Positions 32,398 through 44,599 of a stretch of 64,000 bases of DNA are shown piece by piece. Within the stretch, counting starts at the first letter, position 1. Each line of letters opens with the position of its first letter. The stretch covers positions 4,221,001 to 4,285,000 of the forward strand of contig NW_027464589.1 in the NCBI RefSeq assembly GCF_043290135.1, read 5' to 3'. The notes below the pieces were generated by a model, which ran no database searches, was not told where the DNA came from, and worked only from the letters and a program-made list of their open reading frames with translations. The translations under genes were made by a program, and so were the position numbers. The stretch comes from Rhipicephalus microplus (taxonomy: Eukaryota > Arthropoda > Arachnida > Ixodida > Ixodidae).

Positions 32398-34860
32398 TCT
32401 ATTGTTTTCTCCTGCTGAGAATTTTAGGAAGACCACGGCTTAAAACGCGAGCACTTAGACGCTCTGAACCAGCTCTCAGAAGCTCTCATCAAGCTTCCAC
32501 GATGCTACCTTTAGTGTGTAAATAGTGAACATAAACGTTGCTCTTATCAGCCTTGGCTACTCTGCTTGACCTGAGACTTGGCTAGCTCCTTCGAACACAT
32601 CACGAGCAAGCAAAAGGGCACGGAGTTGTAAAATGAAAATGTGCAACATCACATCGCTTTTATTACGTGACATATTCGTTCTCCGCCGCATACGCCCGAT
32701 CTTGTCCGCATATAACTTTCTAGTTTTATAGCGACGACACACCGTTGATTGCGGTCACGTCATTGAATGTCAATTAAACAGCAGTTGCATTATTTATTTG
32801 CAAATTACTTCTTCATAAAGTATGGTGAAGTAATTTATTATTTGGCCACCTGAGGAGCTTTCAAACTTGACTTATTTTTTTATCAAGACTTGAATATAAT
32901 GTTAAGTTTTATTTGGTTGACTCTGAGCATTACCTTCGGAACAGAAGTACATTTGTCAGCGACAATCATTCTTAACCTCTCCCAGTGCCAGTAGGTCCGT
33001 TCAAGTTACGTGATGAAAACCAGTTTGCCGAACTATGTCATATATGACATGTCGTTCAAATGTCGGTCTCTGCATTTTTGATGAATTCAGCCGTCTTTTG
33101 TAAATTGTCTACAGGCAAGTTTTTTTATTTTGTTTTGTTCTTTTTAAAACTGGTGGTCTCAGACAAGCTTATTACGCCTCTTCTCACCACTGGATATCCG
33201 TTGTTACGCGCGGCGCCTGGGCCGACGGGGGAGGGCCACGTTCTTTGTTCATCAAACAAGTCACCGAAGGGCTGCCAGCCTGCTGTCCACCGTGTTTTGT
33301 CCATCTTAGCCGGGAAGTGAGGTGGCATTCCGACACCATAAGACGTTCGACGAGACGACCACAATGGTTTCTTGGTGTCACAGGTGCAGTGTGGTGGCCA
33401 CGCCCCAATCAAAGACCTTGACTTGAGCGAGTGTGAGTGGCACCGTCAGAAATGGTGTGTGCGTCTCGTGATTCAACAGCGCATTCTGAACCCATTCCCT
33501 GATTTAGTCAAAACGTACACTTTATAGTGAGCCACCCAGCTCATTCGCAAGAGACCTCTCGCCCTGTCTGTACAGAATGTAATAAATCCTCTGTTAAGTT
33601 TGCCATCTTACTCCTGAGTGCACATGCGCTTTTTTCTGTCTCTCTACACGCCCTTTCTTGCCCCTATTTCTCAACCCCCAGTGCTAGGCAGCAAACCGGA
33701 TGCCAAGATATCCCCCAGCCTTCCTTTCTCTCTCTTGCCATCTTACTGCCTTGGCATCTTCATCCTGTCTATCCAATGTCTTAAAAGGCCGGTACAAACA
33801 GATAAGTTATAGAATAAAACAGATGATGAATATTTTCTGCAGCATGTTCAGATGCTGCATATAAATGGTCATCCTCGAAAATTATCAACTTTAACACCAC
33901 GGACAGGTGCTGATATACCCTGAGTAGGTTCGAGCATGTGTTATGCCTCGACGCTTTTAATCTTCATTAAACTTCTCCCTTTAGATTTCATCCTTCAGGG
34001 TTTTGTGTAGTTCTTTATCTAACGACTAACCTCCCTGTCCTTCCTCATTTATTCCTCCTCCTCGCTTCATCTAACGCGCTGCATTCGCGCTGCACTGCTA
34101 CCACTTCATTTCTTCTTTATATACGCCCTGTTTCGGGCACAATTATGGGCTGCCATCTTGGACTGATAATGATGCCGTTTTCCATCCGTATGAACATGGC
34201 GAACTCGCACGCATCAAAACGCTGGGCCATTACATTCAATGTCGTATCACCATAATCATAGCTAATTACGACACAAAAACAGCAAAAATTGCTTTTAAGC
34301 CTAAGATGGCAGTGTCTATGCTTTACTGTAACTGTTACATTTATTTTTTGTCAATTTGTCCAATATGTCATTTCATGCAGCGGCCGCCGAACTCGTTCCG
34401 CTGTTCATAGTGGTACTCTCGGTCTCTGAAGCTGGATGAAGATAACTAAGAAGCCTGGTTTTTACTGGCTACATAAAATGTGAAACGAAGCTGTAAATCA
34501 AGATGAAAAAGAAGACAAATCTGTGAAAAGTCAGTACTGGCGCATAAATGGCGCGCCGATTGCGCCGATGAAAAACGTCGTCGTCGGCGGTGGCGGCGGC
34601 GGCGCGCCGACCAGTCGGCACACACCTCTACACACAAGCCACCCCCACACAAAAACGGCTGCTGCGCCGCACGGAAGTGATGCCATGCATTTTCCGGTTA
34701 GGTGCTTCGTTTGAACAGTCGAAGTGTCTAGCGGTACGTCCAAACGTTACGATAAATGCCGTTAAAGTTACGTCCAAACGTAAAAATAAACTAAAAATAT
34801 TAGTTAGGTCCAGCGTGACAACAATACGAAACTGGCTTGTTTGGTATCCGAATTAGATCG
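32398..34860. other. Non-coding interval
   Basis: No gene is supported. 34550-34640 is a GGC-rich patch related to 14990-15190. Short frames at 33060-33412 and 33527-33812 are compositional and carry no motif. Confidence 0.45.
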
Positions 34861-35096
34861 GCAGCTGTGGCGTAGTTGGTTAGAGCAGCACATTGAAATC
34901 TGGTGAGGTCGGTTGGCTTGCTTGCTTGTTCCTTTCTTTTGTGGCTCTCACCCACTAAGGGGGATTGGCCAAGAAGCCGGTGGTTAATGCAAGTCAATAC
35001 CTTTAGATTTTCTAGACTAAGGGAATATGATTACTGTGTTTTGACTGTGAAATTAATTTGGCGCAATGTAAAAAAAGTAAAAAAAAGGGGGAGGGA
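34861..35096 (+). mobile_element. tRNA-headed SINE with LINE-like tail
   Basis: The head GGCAGCTGTGGCGTAGTTGG then TTAGAGCAGCAC is an excellent tRNA A-box region. The B box is missing and the sequence passes to a tail containing CTCACCCACTAAGGGGGATT and GCCAAGAAGCCGGTGG, ending in an A-rich stretch near 35070-35090. The same tail occurs in reverse orientation at 36393-36590, so it is a dispersed module. A SINE sharing a partner LINE's 3' end is a likely explanation. Confidence 0.55.
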
Positions 35097-35467
35097 GGTC
35101 GATGGTTAATGTTCCATTGCAGTTATCGTTACTTTGTCTTTTTCTGTTTACGCGTGTAGTGTTCCAACTGCACTTCCTCATCAGCCTGACTTGCTGCTGC
35201 TAGTGGTCCCGTCCACAGACCCTTTAATACTGGATCTTTGATGATTCTTGCATGATCGACTATATTTATTATGAGAAAGTGTTTTGCGAACTACTGCTCT
35301 TAATCAGCGTGACACAAAAAGACACGAAAAACGCAAATGCAGCTGGCTGCATTGGTTTCTTCGACACAGGGGTCGGGAATGTTGATTTCCACGGTTTATC
35401 AAAGTTTTGATGACAAAAAGGTGCACTGCAACGTAGTCTCGGGCAACTTTTTTTATGTTGCTCAGTG

Positions 35468-35712
35468 TACAGTGAAACCTCGTTAAACCGTACCCGCGTG
35501 AACAGTAGTTTTGTTTTAAAAGTAATGAAGTAAATTCCCGACTCGGCGGCCATTCAACATAATGCATTTTGTATCCGCATAAGCCGTAGCTCCCTATTGC
35601 GTATGTATTGGTTAATAAGTTGTTTTTACAATTTTCGTTGCGCACTCGCCGTGGCTCGTTGTCCCCCACTGGGCGTCCCGACAGAACAGCAAGCCGCAGA
35701 GATCCAAACACG
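35468..35712 (+). mobile_element. Tigger/pogo-like MITE remnant
   Basis: Starts CAGTGAAACCTCGTTAAACC, the typical outer end of pogo/Tigger-type elements. The body has no coding capacity and I cannot find the matching right inverted repeat, so it is probably truncated or its right end has diverged. Confidence 0.4.
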
Positions 35713-35722
35713 CCTCGCTTAG

Positions 35723-36263
35723 AAGTGTGGCAGCTTGGGCTACTTGGTATGGCATGACGATAGTTATAGCGCGAGAAAAAAACGACGACACAGAGACAAG
35801 AAGGACACGAAAGACACGAGCTTATGTAACAGCAGCGAGGTTTAGAAAACTTTCCCTTCTTGAAGACTCATCAAAAACCATGATACCGAATCCAGATTTC
35901 TCGCACCTGCACTTCACATGGAATAATAAATGGTGTCTCACGCGTAAATTGGAAGTCTTGGTAACAAAATTACGCTGCCGTGTACCACCTCTTAATTTCT
36001 ACTTGAACAGGTCTGGTCTGGTGTCATCCCCTCTGTGCTCAAGCTGTAACGAACCTGAACATATCGACCATTTTCTTATCACATGTCACCGATTCAAAAA
36101 TCAAAGAAAAAACTGCTTCGAAATTTTATTCAGAAAATTAGGAATATCACCTAATACTCCCAATATTTTGTCTTTTGGGGCCATTTCATTGGGACATAGC
36201 GACAGGAACATCTGCGGGGCTCTCTGCGAATTCATTTATGACACAAGAAGATTACCTTGCTGA
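35723..36263 (+). pseudogene. LINE ORF2 C-terminal fragment with zinc motif, behind a SINE-like head
   Basis: 35723-35822 is a SINE-type head (CTTGGGCTACTTGGTATGG, then GACACAGAGACAAGAAGGAC) that recurs inverted at 36600-36690. From about 35830 the frame encodes TWNNKWCLTRKLEVLVTKLR, CRVPPLNFYLNRSG and the zinc motif CSSCNEPEHIDHFLITC, ending at 36263. C-x2-C-x7-H-x4-C after the RNase H region is usual at the C terminus of Jockey/I/R1-type LINEs. Endonuclease and RT are absent. No stop interrupts this part. Confidence 0.6.
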
Positions 36264-36392
36264 GTCAGCCATCAGCTCTCGAATTTTACTAGTCACCCTA
36301 CCACTTATTATTTAGCTGATACACTGCAATGATTCAACTTTCAGGAGAGTTTCATATAACGATTCCACCACAGATATTCAACAAATTCTATT

Positions 36393-36690
36393 ATTTCTCC
36401 CCCCCCTTTTTTTATTTGTTTTAACATTGCGCCAAATTAATTTCACAGTCAAAACACAGTAATCATATTCCCCTAATCTAGAAAATCTGTAGGTATTTAT
36501 TTGCATTAACCACCGGCTTCTTGGCCAATCCCCCTTAGTGGGTGAGAGCCACAAAAGAAAGGAACAAGCAAGCAAGCAAACACGAGCGCTACCTTCCAAC
36601 TCAGTGCCTTTGACACGAAAGGCTCGTGCCTTTCGTGTCCTTCTTGTCTCTTTGTCATCGTTTTGTTCTCACGCTATAACTATCGCCACG
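36393..36690 (-). mobile_element. SINE-like element with same tail, inverted
   Basis: On the minus strand it runs from a head with ATAGTTATAGCG and GACAAGAAGGACACGAAAGG to the tail CTCACCCACTAAGGGGGATT and a terminal A-rich run (36393-36420). The head matches 35750-35822 and the tail matches 34912-35096, both inverted. It looks like a complete short non-autonomous element. Confidence 0.55.
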
Positions 36691-36711
36691 CCTCGCTTGT
36701 TAGCGTTGATG

Positions 36712-37117
36712 ATGATGGCTGAATGGATGGATGGATGTGGCTCTACCCTTTAGATCGGGCGGCGGCTAACGCCAGCTAGCCGTAATACTTAGTGAACTAA
36801 CCATTAGATTTATCCTTTTTTTTCTTTAAATAGTGAGGTTGAGGATTCGTACTTTGCAGTGAAGGGTTTAATTTTCACTCGTGCCTTGACTTGTGCCACC
36901 AATCAGATAACCCCCTTATAGTTAAGTCTACCCGCTTAAAGTCTACTTTACCCTCCCTGTCCCTAAACACCAGTGCTTTGAAAAACGCTGCGCCATAATC
37001 CTGGACTATAGGGTGGAGCCCTTCACATAACATTATCAAGTGTTTGGCAGTTTCTTCTTCCTCTCCACACACACTGCATACTGTGTCTACCCCTTCGTGT
37101 TTTGCCCGATATGTCTT
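36712..37117 (-). mobile_element. LINE copy B: 3' part of the LINE split by CR1-2
   Basis: It carries the 3' microsatellite GGATGGATGG at about 36725, the 3' UTR and the last about 82 codons of ORF2 with CSVCGEEEETAKHLIMLC and WWHKSRHE. It breaks off at ATATGTCTT. The missing continuation (TCTTGGTTC) starts at 41521, on the far side of CR1-2. Copy A shows the unbroken sequence at 12655-12690. So B and C (41521-45908) are one insertion. Confidence 0.85.
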
Positions 37118-37206
37118 CACCACATCACATCACTTTAATACCTTAAAGACCCCCATGTAGGGGGTATTACGTAAGTGGTGGGTTACAGGCAAATGTACAC
37201 AGGTTT

Positions 37207-40200
37207 TCAAATGGAAATGTGCGTGGTGACTTGTTTAAATGTTGATGGACACGTGTTGACTGGAACGTCACAGGGAAGGCCATTCCAGTCCACTGCTACA
37301 CGGGGGAAAAAAGAGGCAGAAAAAGTAGTAGTGCGAGCATGTGGACGGGCAATTTGAAACGCGTGGGCAGTGCGGTGAGATATGTGCGTCGGTGGGACGA
37401 TGTAGGGTGCTTGATTAAGAGGGCTGTGAAAGAACTTGTGTAGCAAACAAAGGCTGGTAATGCGGCGGCGCACTGAAAGATTCGAAAGACCAGTTTCACG
37501 TTTAAGGAATTATATGCTTATGTTATATGAATATGAAGAATGTATGAACCTAGTGGCGCGGTTTTGCACAGACTCTAATTCATTTATCAAGTATACCTGG
37601 TGCGGGCTCCATGTGGGAGCTGCATATTCTAGTTTAGTTCGGATTAAAGATTCATAGGCGAGAAGTTTGATGTCAGGTGGGGCATGACGCAAATGACGCT
37701 TCAAAAAAACCCAGAGTTCGGTTCGCTGATGATATGACGTTCGTGATATGCGTGCGCCATGAAAGATCACTGGATAAGGTGACGCCTAGGTATTTATAGG
37801 ATTTAATTTGTTCAAGAGTAGAGTTAGCTATTACGTAAGAAAAATGCAAGGGATTGTGCTGGCGTTGAAAGGAAACAAGTTTGCATTTAAAGGGGTTAAG
37901 CTCCATCAACAACAGGTCGCACCATTGCTGTACACGATAAAGGTCATTTTTAAGCGCAGTTTGATCAGAGGGGTTAGTAATTTTGCGGTATAGAACACAA
38001 TCGTCGGCAAACATGCGGATATGAGAAGATACATGCATGGGTAAATCGTTAATATATATTAGAAACAGAAGGGGTACGAGGACAGAACCTTGGGGGACTC
38101 CCGATGTTACCGAGAGGGAGCTAGAATGTTTATTTCTAATATCGACAAACTGGGAACGCTTAGCAAGAAATTCTGAAATCTATGCAAGAATTTTGGGGTG
38201 CAGATTCAACTGGGCAAGTTTTAGTAACAGGCGTTTGTGTGGTACCTTATCAAAGGCTTTAGCGAAGTCTAGAAAGATTGCGTCAGTCTGGAAGTTACGG
38301 TCAAGATTAGCGTGCAAATCATGAGTAAATATAGCTAGTTGTGTTTCACAAGATAAATATTTACGAAATCCATGCTGGGAAGAATGAAAGAAATTGTTAG
38401 CGTCCAGAAAGTTTATTATGTGAGTGTATATGACGTGTTCCATGATTTTGCATGAGACACTGGTTAGTGAAATGGGGTGGTAATTTAAGGGTGACTGTTT
38501 GTTACCTGATTTGTGGACCGCAATGACCTTTCCCACTTTCCAGTCTTCTGGCAGCATTCCTGTTTTAAGCGGCAATGAAAACAGCATCGACAAATACGCT
38601 GCAATAATTTGTTTAGTGTTTTTTAACAGTTTAGAGTTAATGTTGTCAACGCCAGCCGATGATGAAAGTTTAAGTCTGTCGATAAGGGACGAAAATCCAG
38701 CAACAGGAAATTTCACTGGAGTCATTATCGGTAACGTCGTAGTTGGTGGTGAGGGAAGTGGCGAATCGGCTTCTTTTGTGAACACAGAGCAGAACGCGAT
38801 GTTAAAAACGTCGGAACAATCACCGTCGCTAACTTCCTCGCCATATTGGTCAGTAAGCGTTATTTCGCGCGGCGGTTGCGGGTTTATACCTTCCCAGAAC
38901 TTTCTAGGGTTATTTATTAGAATTTTAGGTAAGTCAATGCGATAAAACGTCTGTTTTGCACTTCGAATCGCAGCATAATATGCGTCTTCTGCCGCATAGT
39001 ACTTCTCCCATGCGCACGCAGTACCATTACGTTTCGCAGTACGAAAGATACGTTTCTTTTTATTTTCCTGCCTTATTAAAAGTTTCGAAAACCATGGTTT
39101 ATTTTGATTAGCAGGTAAGTTCATCTTTGGGATATATGTATTAGTTAACTCGAATATTTTGTCCCTAAAGACTAACCAGTTGCTGTTAAGAGAGCTGGAA
39201 TCGAAACTGGATTCAAACTCAGGCAGAAAATCTCGCAGTTCATTATTGCCCCGCCACGGTGGTCTAGTGGCTAAAGTACTCGGCTGCTGACCCGCAGGTC
39301 GCGGGATGAAATCCCGGCTATGGCGGCTGCATTTCCAATGGAGGCGGAAATGTTGTAGGCCCGTGTACTCAGATTTGGGTGCACGTTAAAGAACCCCAGG
39401 TGGTCAAAATTTCCGGAGCCCTACACTACGGCGTCTCTCATAATCAAATAGTGGTTTTGGGACGTTAAACCCCACAAATCAATCAATCATTATTGATTGT
39501 TCCATAATCACCTTTGTTGTACATATGAATTGTTTTGCTGGAAATGTGCCGTGTTTTAGGGATGAAGTTTAATGTAGCATGAATGACTTTATGATCACTG
39601 ATTTCACGTAAGTAGGAGATAGATTCTAAGCTTTCGGGGCTGTTTGTTAGTATAAGATCTAAAATGTTCGAAGATTCACTAGTTACACGAGTTGGTTCCG
39701 ACACCAGTTGCGTAAGGTTAAAGTTCAGACAAACATCGACAAATTCTCTTGCTTCGGCATTTCCTGTAATTAGTTGTGTTTCGTTTATCCAGTCAATATT
39801 CGGGAAATTAAAGTCACCATAGAGGAGGATATAAGCGGATGGGTGTTTATTAGTAAGCGTAGGCAGCACTTCATTCAGTTCGCGGGCGAAATTTGAATCA
39901 GAGCGAGGGGGCCTGTAGCATACGCCAAGTAATACTGTTTCGGGTGGGGCACGGCACAATACCCATAATATTTCAAGTTGTGAAGGAATGTTGATAAGGG
40001 AGCGAGATAGCTATTTGCTAGTGGCGATGAGTACTCCCCCACCACGTGCGTTCTTTTGGTCATGACGAAAAAGATTAAAGTGCGGCAAGTCAGCCAGAGC
40101 CTCTGTATCCGAAATGTCGTCAGTAAGCCACGTTTCGGTCAATAAAAGTATACTACTGCCAGATGATTTTAATAGATTAGACAGGGGCACGCGCTTAGGA

Positions 40201-40292
40201 AGAAAACTGCGGATGTTAGTATAAATTACTGAAAACGAAAGCTTAGCTTCAGTGCTTGTACATGGCTGTTGGCGCGCTTGCCGTCGGTGCAC
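37207..40292 (-). pseudogene. CR1-2 ORF2, interrupted by a SINE and stops
   Basis: Read leftwards: endonuclease start (YTNIRSFLPKR, LLLTETWLTDD, RGGGVLIATSK), TAG at 40011-40013, then CYRPPRSDSNF, LYGDFNFPNIDW and EISDHKVIHA. The SINE breaks the frame at 39249-39486, after which NQNKPWFSKLLIRQENKKK, FREDW-like PEDWKVGKVIAVHKSG, HPISLT, QHGFRKYLSCETQLA and DFAKAFDKVPHKRL follow. A stop at 38180-38182 precedes the catalytic FADD (about 38001-38012), and a frameshift near 37700 and one further stop before 37473 complete the decay. Domain order is complete, so the copy was full length when it landed. Confidence 0.88.
39240..39495 (+). mobile_element. Ruka-like SINE, copy 2, with 9-bp TSD
   Basis: The body 39249-39486 starts CCCCGCCACGGTGGTCTAGT, contains GTTAAAGAACCCCAGGTGG and ends near AAACCCCACAAATCAA. 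TCATTATTG flanks it at 39240-39248 and 39487-39495. It lies within CR1-2 ORF2 in the opposite orientation to the CR1. Confidence 0.88.
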
Positions 40293-40298
40293 TGATCC

Positions 40299-41345
40299 CT
40301 ATGTTTTTTCTTTGACAATTCCTGCTTCGTGGTCGTAAATGTATCGCTTAGAGCCGATGTGCAAAGTTTGGAAGCGCAGTGAAAATGGCACAGATTTGCT
40401 CCTAGCGAAAGCAACGAGCTCTTTACGGGCTATTCTAACAGGGTGTGTCAAATCTTCGCCAATGCTAAAGTTAGTACCTTTTAGTTTTGGGCCGTTTGAA
40501 AGGATAGGTTTTTTAGTTTTGAAAGACGAAAATTTCACTATTATAGGCCGTTTGTTGTTATTGGTGTGCCGCCCTAGGCGGTGTGCACGCTCTATGTCTT
40601 TTGGTTCGATTGTGAGTTGAAGTCGTTCAAGGCAGTGCTGGATTATTATTTCTTCTGACTGAGTGTATGTTTCCTTAGGATTAGTGTCAGGGAGATTGTA
40701 GAATATTAGATTGTCACGCCTGGAACGGTTCTCGATGACATCGAGACGCCCGTCTATGTCGTACACACGGTGCGTTAGCTCAGTGGTATTAGTATTTATT
40801 GCATCTACTTCCGCTCAAATGGTTAGAAGATTTTGGCAGTGATTTTCCAAGTCAGCAATACGATTTCCAAGATCGGTGATAGTCTGGTTTGTGGTGGCTA
40901 TCAGGGATTTAAGGCCCTGCATCTCAGATAATATTGCCGACTGGCCCTGCGACAACTTTTTCAGCTCAGCAAGTATATCTGGCCCGGGGTTCGTCTCTAC
41001 ATCTCTCGATAGCAACAGCAAGTCACGTACGACATTCACACATTCGGTAAAAAGCAAGCAGCAGCACTGTGGGCTCGGCAGCTGCACCAAACAGTATATA
41101 CTTGATTTTTTAGTAGACGTGGGATACGAACTACTAACCTGCTTGATCAGGAGGAACGGGTTAGCGGCCTGTGTGGTGGCACAGCCGCGAAGCCCACAGT
41201 GTGCGCTGTATGGTGGCTGCTGCTTTATAGGCTGCACAGGGGATGTTGTCGACGGCGATAGGGTGGCTGGATTTATCTTGATGATCCACGGAAGGAGGGG
41301 TGGCGCTGCCGAAGATCCGGAAGCATGGGCGCCAAAGAAGGGCAA
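40299..41345 (-). pseudogene. CR1-2 ORF1 with 2A motif
   Basis: One frame from within the 5' unit to 40299, broken by a TGA at 40815-40817. After the unit-derived CATTQAANPFLLIKQV comes a hydrophobic stretch, VRDLLLLSRDVETNPGPDI (2A motif at 40980-41003), coiled-coil-like ILSEMQGLKSLIATTNQTI, then the RRM-like part NLIFYNLPDTNPKE, IERAHRLGRHTNNNKRP, GTNFSIGEDLT. The layout matches CR1-1 ORF1 although the sequences are only distantly similar. Seven bases separate it from the open frame of ORF2. Confidence 0.85.
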
Positions 41346-41520
41346 ACAAAATGTTCGCCTTCGTTGGTAGCAGGTAGGCGGCTTCCCGGCGTGGCAGACG
41401 ATACAGCCAGCAAGGCAGGCAGTAGCAGGTCGGCGATAATGCGGGCAAAAACCTGCATGATCAGGAGGAACGGGTTAGCGGCCTGTGTGGTGGCACAGCC
41501 GCGAAGCTCACAGCCGCGAA
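41137..41520 (-). repeat. 314-bp 5' tandem unit of CR1-2, about 1.2 copies
   Basis: A stretch with GATCAGGAGGAACGGGTTAG starts at 41137 and again at 41451 (with CTTGATC versus CATGATC), and the match continues to the element's end. In sense orientation both copies encode GCATTQAANPFLLI followed by K/M-QV. The second copy is cut off by 5' truncation. Confidence 0.8.
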
Positions 41521-44500
41521 GTCTTGGTTCTCTATACTCCCGTTTTGGCCTCAAACAGTGGAGAACTACCCCGAGTATTATCATAGATCTTTTCCTTGGC
41601 CATTTCCTGCTTAAAAGTTCGATAGATCTCTAGTGCGGACTTCTTAATCATGCCAATTCTCCACATGTCAGTCTCCATTTCCTTCACTTTCGTCTTATCC
41701 GATAGTTCTTTTTGGTTTGGCCGCTTGCTGTATTTACCAGTCAATTTCGTGGTTCACTTCCACCATTTTGTATCGAAATTCTTCATGTACAAAGAGCTGA
41801 AAACCTTCCTAGCCCAACGCTCCTCCCCCATTTCTCTCAATCGCTTCTCAAATTTCATTTTGCTGCTAGCTTCCCTGCCGTCAAATGATGTCCATCCCAT
41901 ATCACCTTGTACTCACTGATTTGGTGTATTCCCGTGAGCTCCTAAAGCAAGCCTACCTATCCCACATTGCTTAATTGCTAATCTTGCTTGAACTTCTGAT
42001 CTCATGCACAAGACCACAATGCCGGTACGTCAGCCCAGGAACCATGACCCCTTTCTGTATTCCAGTCACATCATACCTATTGTAATTCCACAGTGCCCTA
42101 TATTTCATCAGTGCGGCATTTCTGTTACCTTTAGTCGTCATGTATATATTCGTGTTCCCATAGGTACTCGGTGCCATTGCTTATCCACCCACCCAGATAT
42201 TTGTATTTATCTGTTATCTCTAGCGTGACCTCCTGTATTCTAAGCTAACTATCTTCGTTATCATTAAAAATCATGACTGCTGATTTTTCCTTACTGAATC
42301 TAAAATCTAACTTATCTCCCTCATTGCCGCAGATGTCCATCAATCTCTGTAATTTTTCTTGGGGTCAGCAATTATCACTATATCATCTGCGCACTTTATT
42401 GCTGGTAGTTCCTGATCAATGAGTTTTCATTGCTTGACTAAAAAGAGGTTGAAGCCAAGTCCACTTACCTCTAACTTGGCATCAAATTCTTGTAGGTACA
42501 TCATGAATAACAAGGGTGATTGTGGACACCCCTGCCTATGTCCCCGTTTCACCTCTGTGGGCGTGGATACCTGTTTTTCCCACTTAATAACTACCTTGTT
42601 ACTTTTATAGATTTCATTTAAAAGATTAGTGACTCCACCTTCCACACCCAGTGTGTCTAGTATTCCCCACAAGTTCTCTTGAACCACGCTATCGTACGCT
42701 CTGTTGATATCCAAGAATGCTAGCCACAGGGGCCCGAGTTCGTTTTCTGCTGTTTCGACGCACTGCGTCAGTTAGAACAGATTGTCCTCCAACCTTCCGT
42801 GCTTCAAAACCCACGCTGCAGTTCCACCAGCACCCCCTAATCCTATATCCATGCCTGCAGTCTTTCCTTTATAATCTGCATCGCCAGCCTGTAGACCACT
42901 GATGTCAATGTTATAGGACGGTAGTTGTTTATGTCATCTTTGTCCCCCTTTCCTTTATAAATCATGCACATCCTGCTAAGTTTCCATCCATCAGGGACTT
43001 CACCATTGATTATTGTTCTGCTCACTGCCTCTTTCAAAGTCTGTGTAGACTTCGGACCCAATGTCTTTATCAGCATAATCGGAATGCCATCTGGGACTGT
43101 TACTTGGAACCCTCTTCTCGGCCCTTTCCCACTCTCGTTGTGATAATAGAGCCATTGTTGTGATAATAGAGCCATCCCCTGCTACAGCCCGCAAGGGCTA
43201 GCAGTATTGGAAATAAAATAAATTGTGCCACTGGATCCATCCCTGTCTATTGTGGTGCATACGGCACTTCTTTGTTGAAAAATTTCTGTCACCCTCGTTC
43301 TTATATATTCAATAGGTTCGTCCCATTCTAGCCTAGCACCTTGAGCTGTAGTTATAAACCTCTGCTCTAGGTTTGTTTCATTTCTTAGGGAGTTTAGATG
43401 GTTCCGAAATTTGGCAGCTGCCTTTCTGCCTTTTTTATGTACTTGTGCCAACCACTGAGCACGCTTTCTTCCAATTTTTTCATTGAGCAGGAGGGATGCT
43501 TCCCTTCCAGAGCGTAGAAATATTTCCTATTCTCTTTCAACATCATCTGCCGGTTCACCCGTTGTGCTTAGCATCGTCTGTTCCTTAGAGGCTTCCTGAC
43601 GTTTTGCTATGGCTCTCTTACCTTCCTCATCTCACCGACTCTTGGGCTTGTGTCTTCTTTTCCGGGGTGACTCGTCACGTGCCTTAGCAAGCTCTAGCCC
43701 AAGCAGTCTAATTAGATTTGTGTATGCCCAACAGTTTCTTTATTTTCCACAGTGATTACTTTCTCAATTTGTTTAGCAGCAATTTCTATTTGCCTTTCTG
43801 AATGAAAATTTTTCTGTAGTAGCTCATCTTGTCTCCTTCCCACTTTCACTGCACTTCCAAAACTTAGCTTGATACGTTTGTGATCACCAGCCAAACTTCT
43901 CGAGCCACCTTCATCTAGGTGCATTCCCCTGAGCTCATTATACATCCTATGTGACATCATTGCGTAATCTATCGTTAACTGCAGCCTTCCTACCTCCCAT
44001 GTTATTTGCCCTTCACACTTCTCGGTACTGTTACAAATGATGAAATCATGCGTTTCACACATATACAGGATAATTTTGCCTGTTGAGTCAGTATACCTAT
44101 CTATATCTTCTATGTGCGCATTCATATCGCCTAGTACAATTATCTTGCACTCTCCTCCTAATTCTTCAATGTCCTTAGATATACACTCTACCATTTCCTG
44201 GTTTTCCTCTCTGGCTTTTTATCCCATCCAAAAGTACACCAAACCAACGAGTGTCATCTGCCCAGCTACTTTCCTTGTTAACCACAAATGTTCCATGCAC
44301 CCCTGCTTGACTCTTTGCCAACCCATGCTCTTATGTATGAATGCAACAATTCCACCACCATTTTTGCTGCCTTCTATTCTACTGCAATATTCCCATACGT
44401 AGTACGGATTGCAGGGTGGTTGCTCGATGTCCCGAAGATGTGTCTCTACAACCCCACATACCATCAGCTCCTCCTGCCTCAACTGCTGTTCTGTCTCTTC

Positions 44501-44590
44501 CCATTTTTACCTATTCCTGCCACCCTGCATGGTAATAGAGCCTACTTCTGACTTAGCTCGGCCCTTGTGCTTACGTTGATTTCTTCTCCG
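41521..44590 (-). pseudogene. LINE C ORF2 (endonuclease and reverse transcriptase)
   Basis: Fragments in order: VCGVVETHLRDIEQPP, GGGIVAFIHKSMGW, VLGDMNAHIEDIDRY, DHKRIKLSFG (APE endonuclease), then PDGWKLSRMCMIYKGKGDKD, NNYRPITLTSVVYRLAMQI, LDINRAYDSVVQENLWGIL and GHRQGCPQSPLLFMMYLQEF (RT). The catalytic box reads CADD rather than YADD (about 42390). The thumb (YKYLGIW-type region) and MRSEVQ segment follow, then the CR1-2 breakpoint. Many stops and shifts break the frame. The family has an APE endonuclease and a C-terminal CCHC zinc motif; I cannot fix its clade without a tree. Confidence 0.85.
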
Positions 44591-44599
44591 ACGGACTTC

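Larger units (their letters stand above)
37118..41520 (-). mobile_element. CR1-like LINE (CR1-2) nested in LINE B/C
   Basis: A minus-strand CR1 with a partial 5' tandem unit (314 bp, 1.2 copies, 41137-41520), ORF1 with a 2A motif, ORF2 and a 3' end of short ATC/ATCAC repeats. GTCTT occurs at both outer boundaries (about 37109-37113 and 41519-41523), a likely target duplication in the host LINE. A SINE has inserted at 39249-39486. Several stops show that it is dead. Confidence 0.85.

Noticed and set aside
34861..34915. Functional tRNA gene
   Set aside because: A good A box but no B box, no anticodon arm and no acceptor stem pairing.
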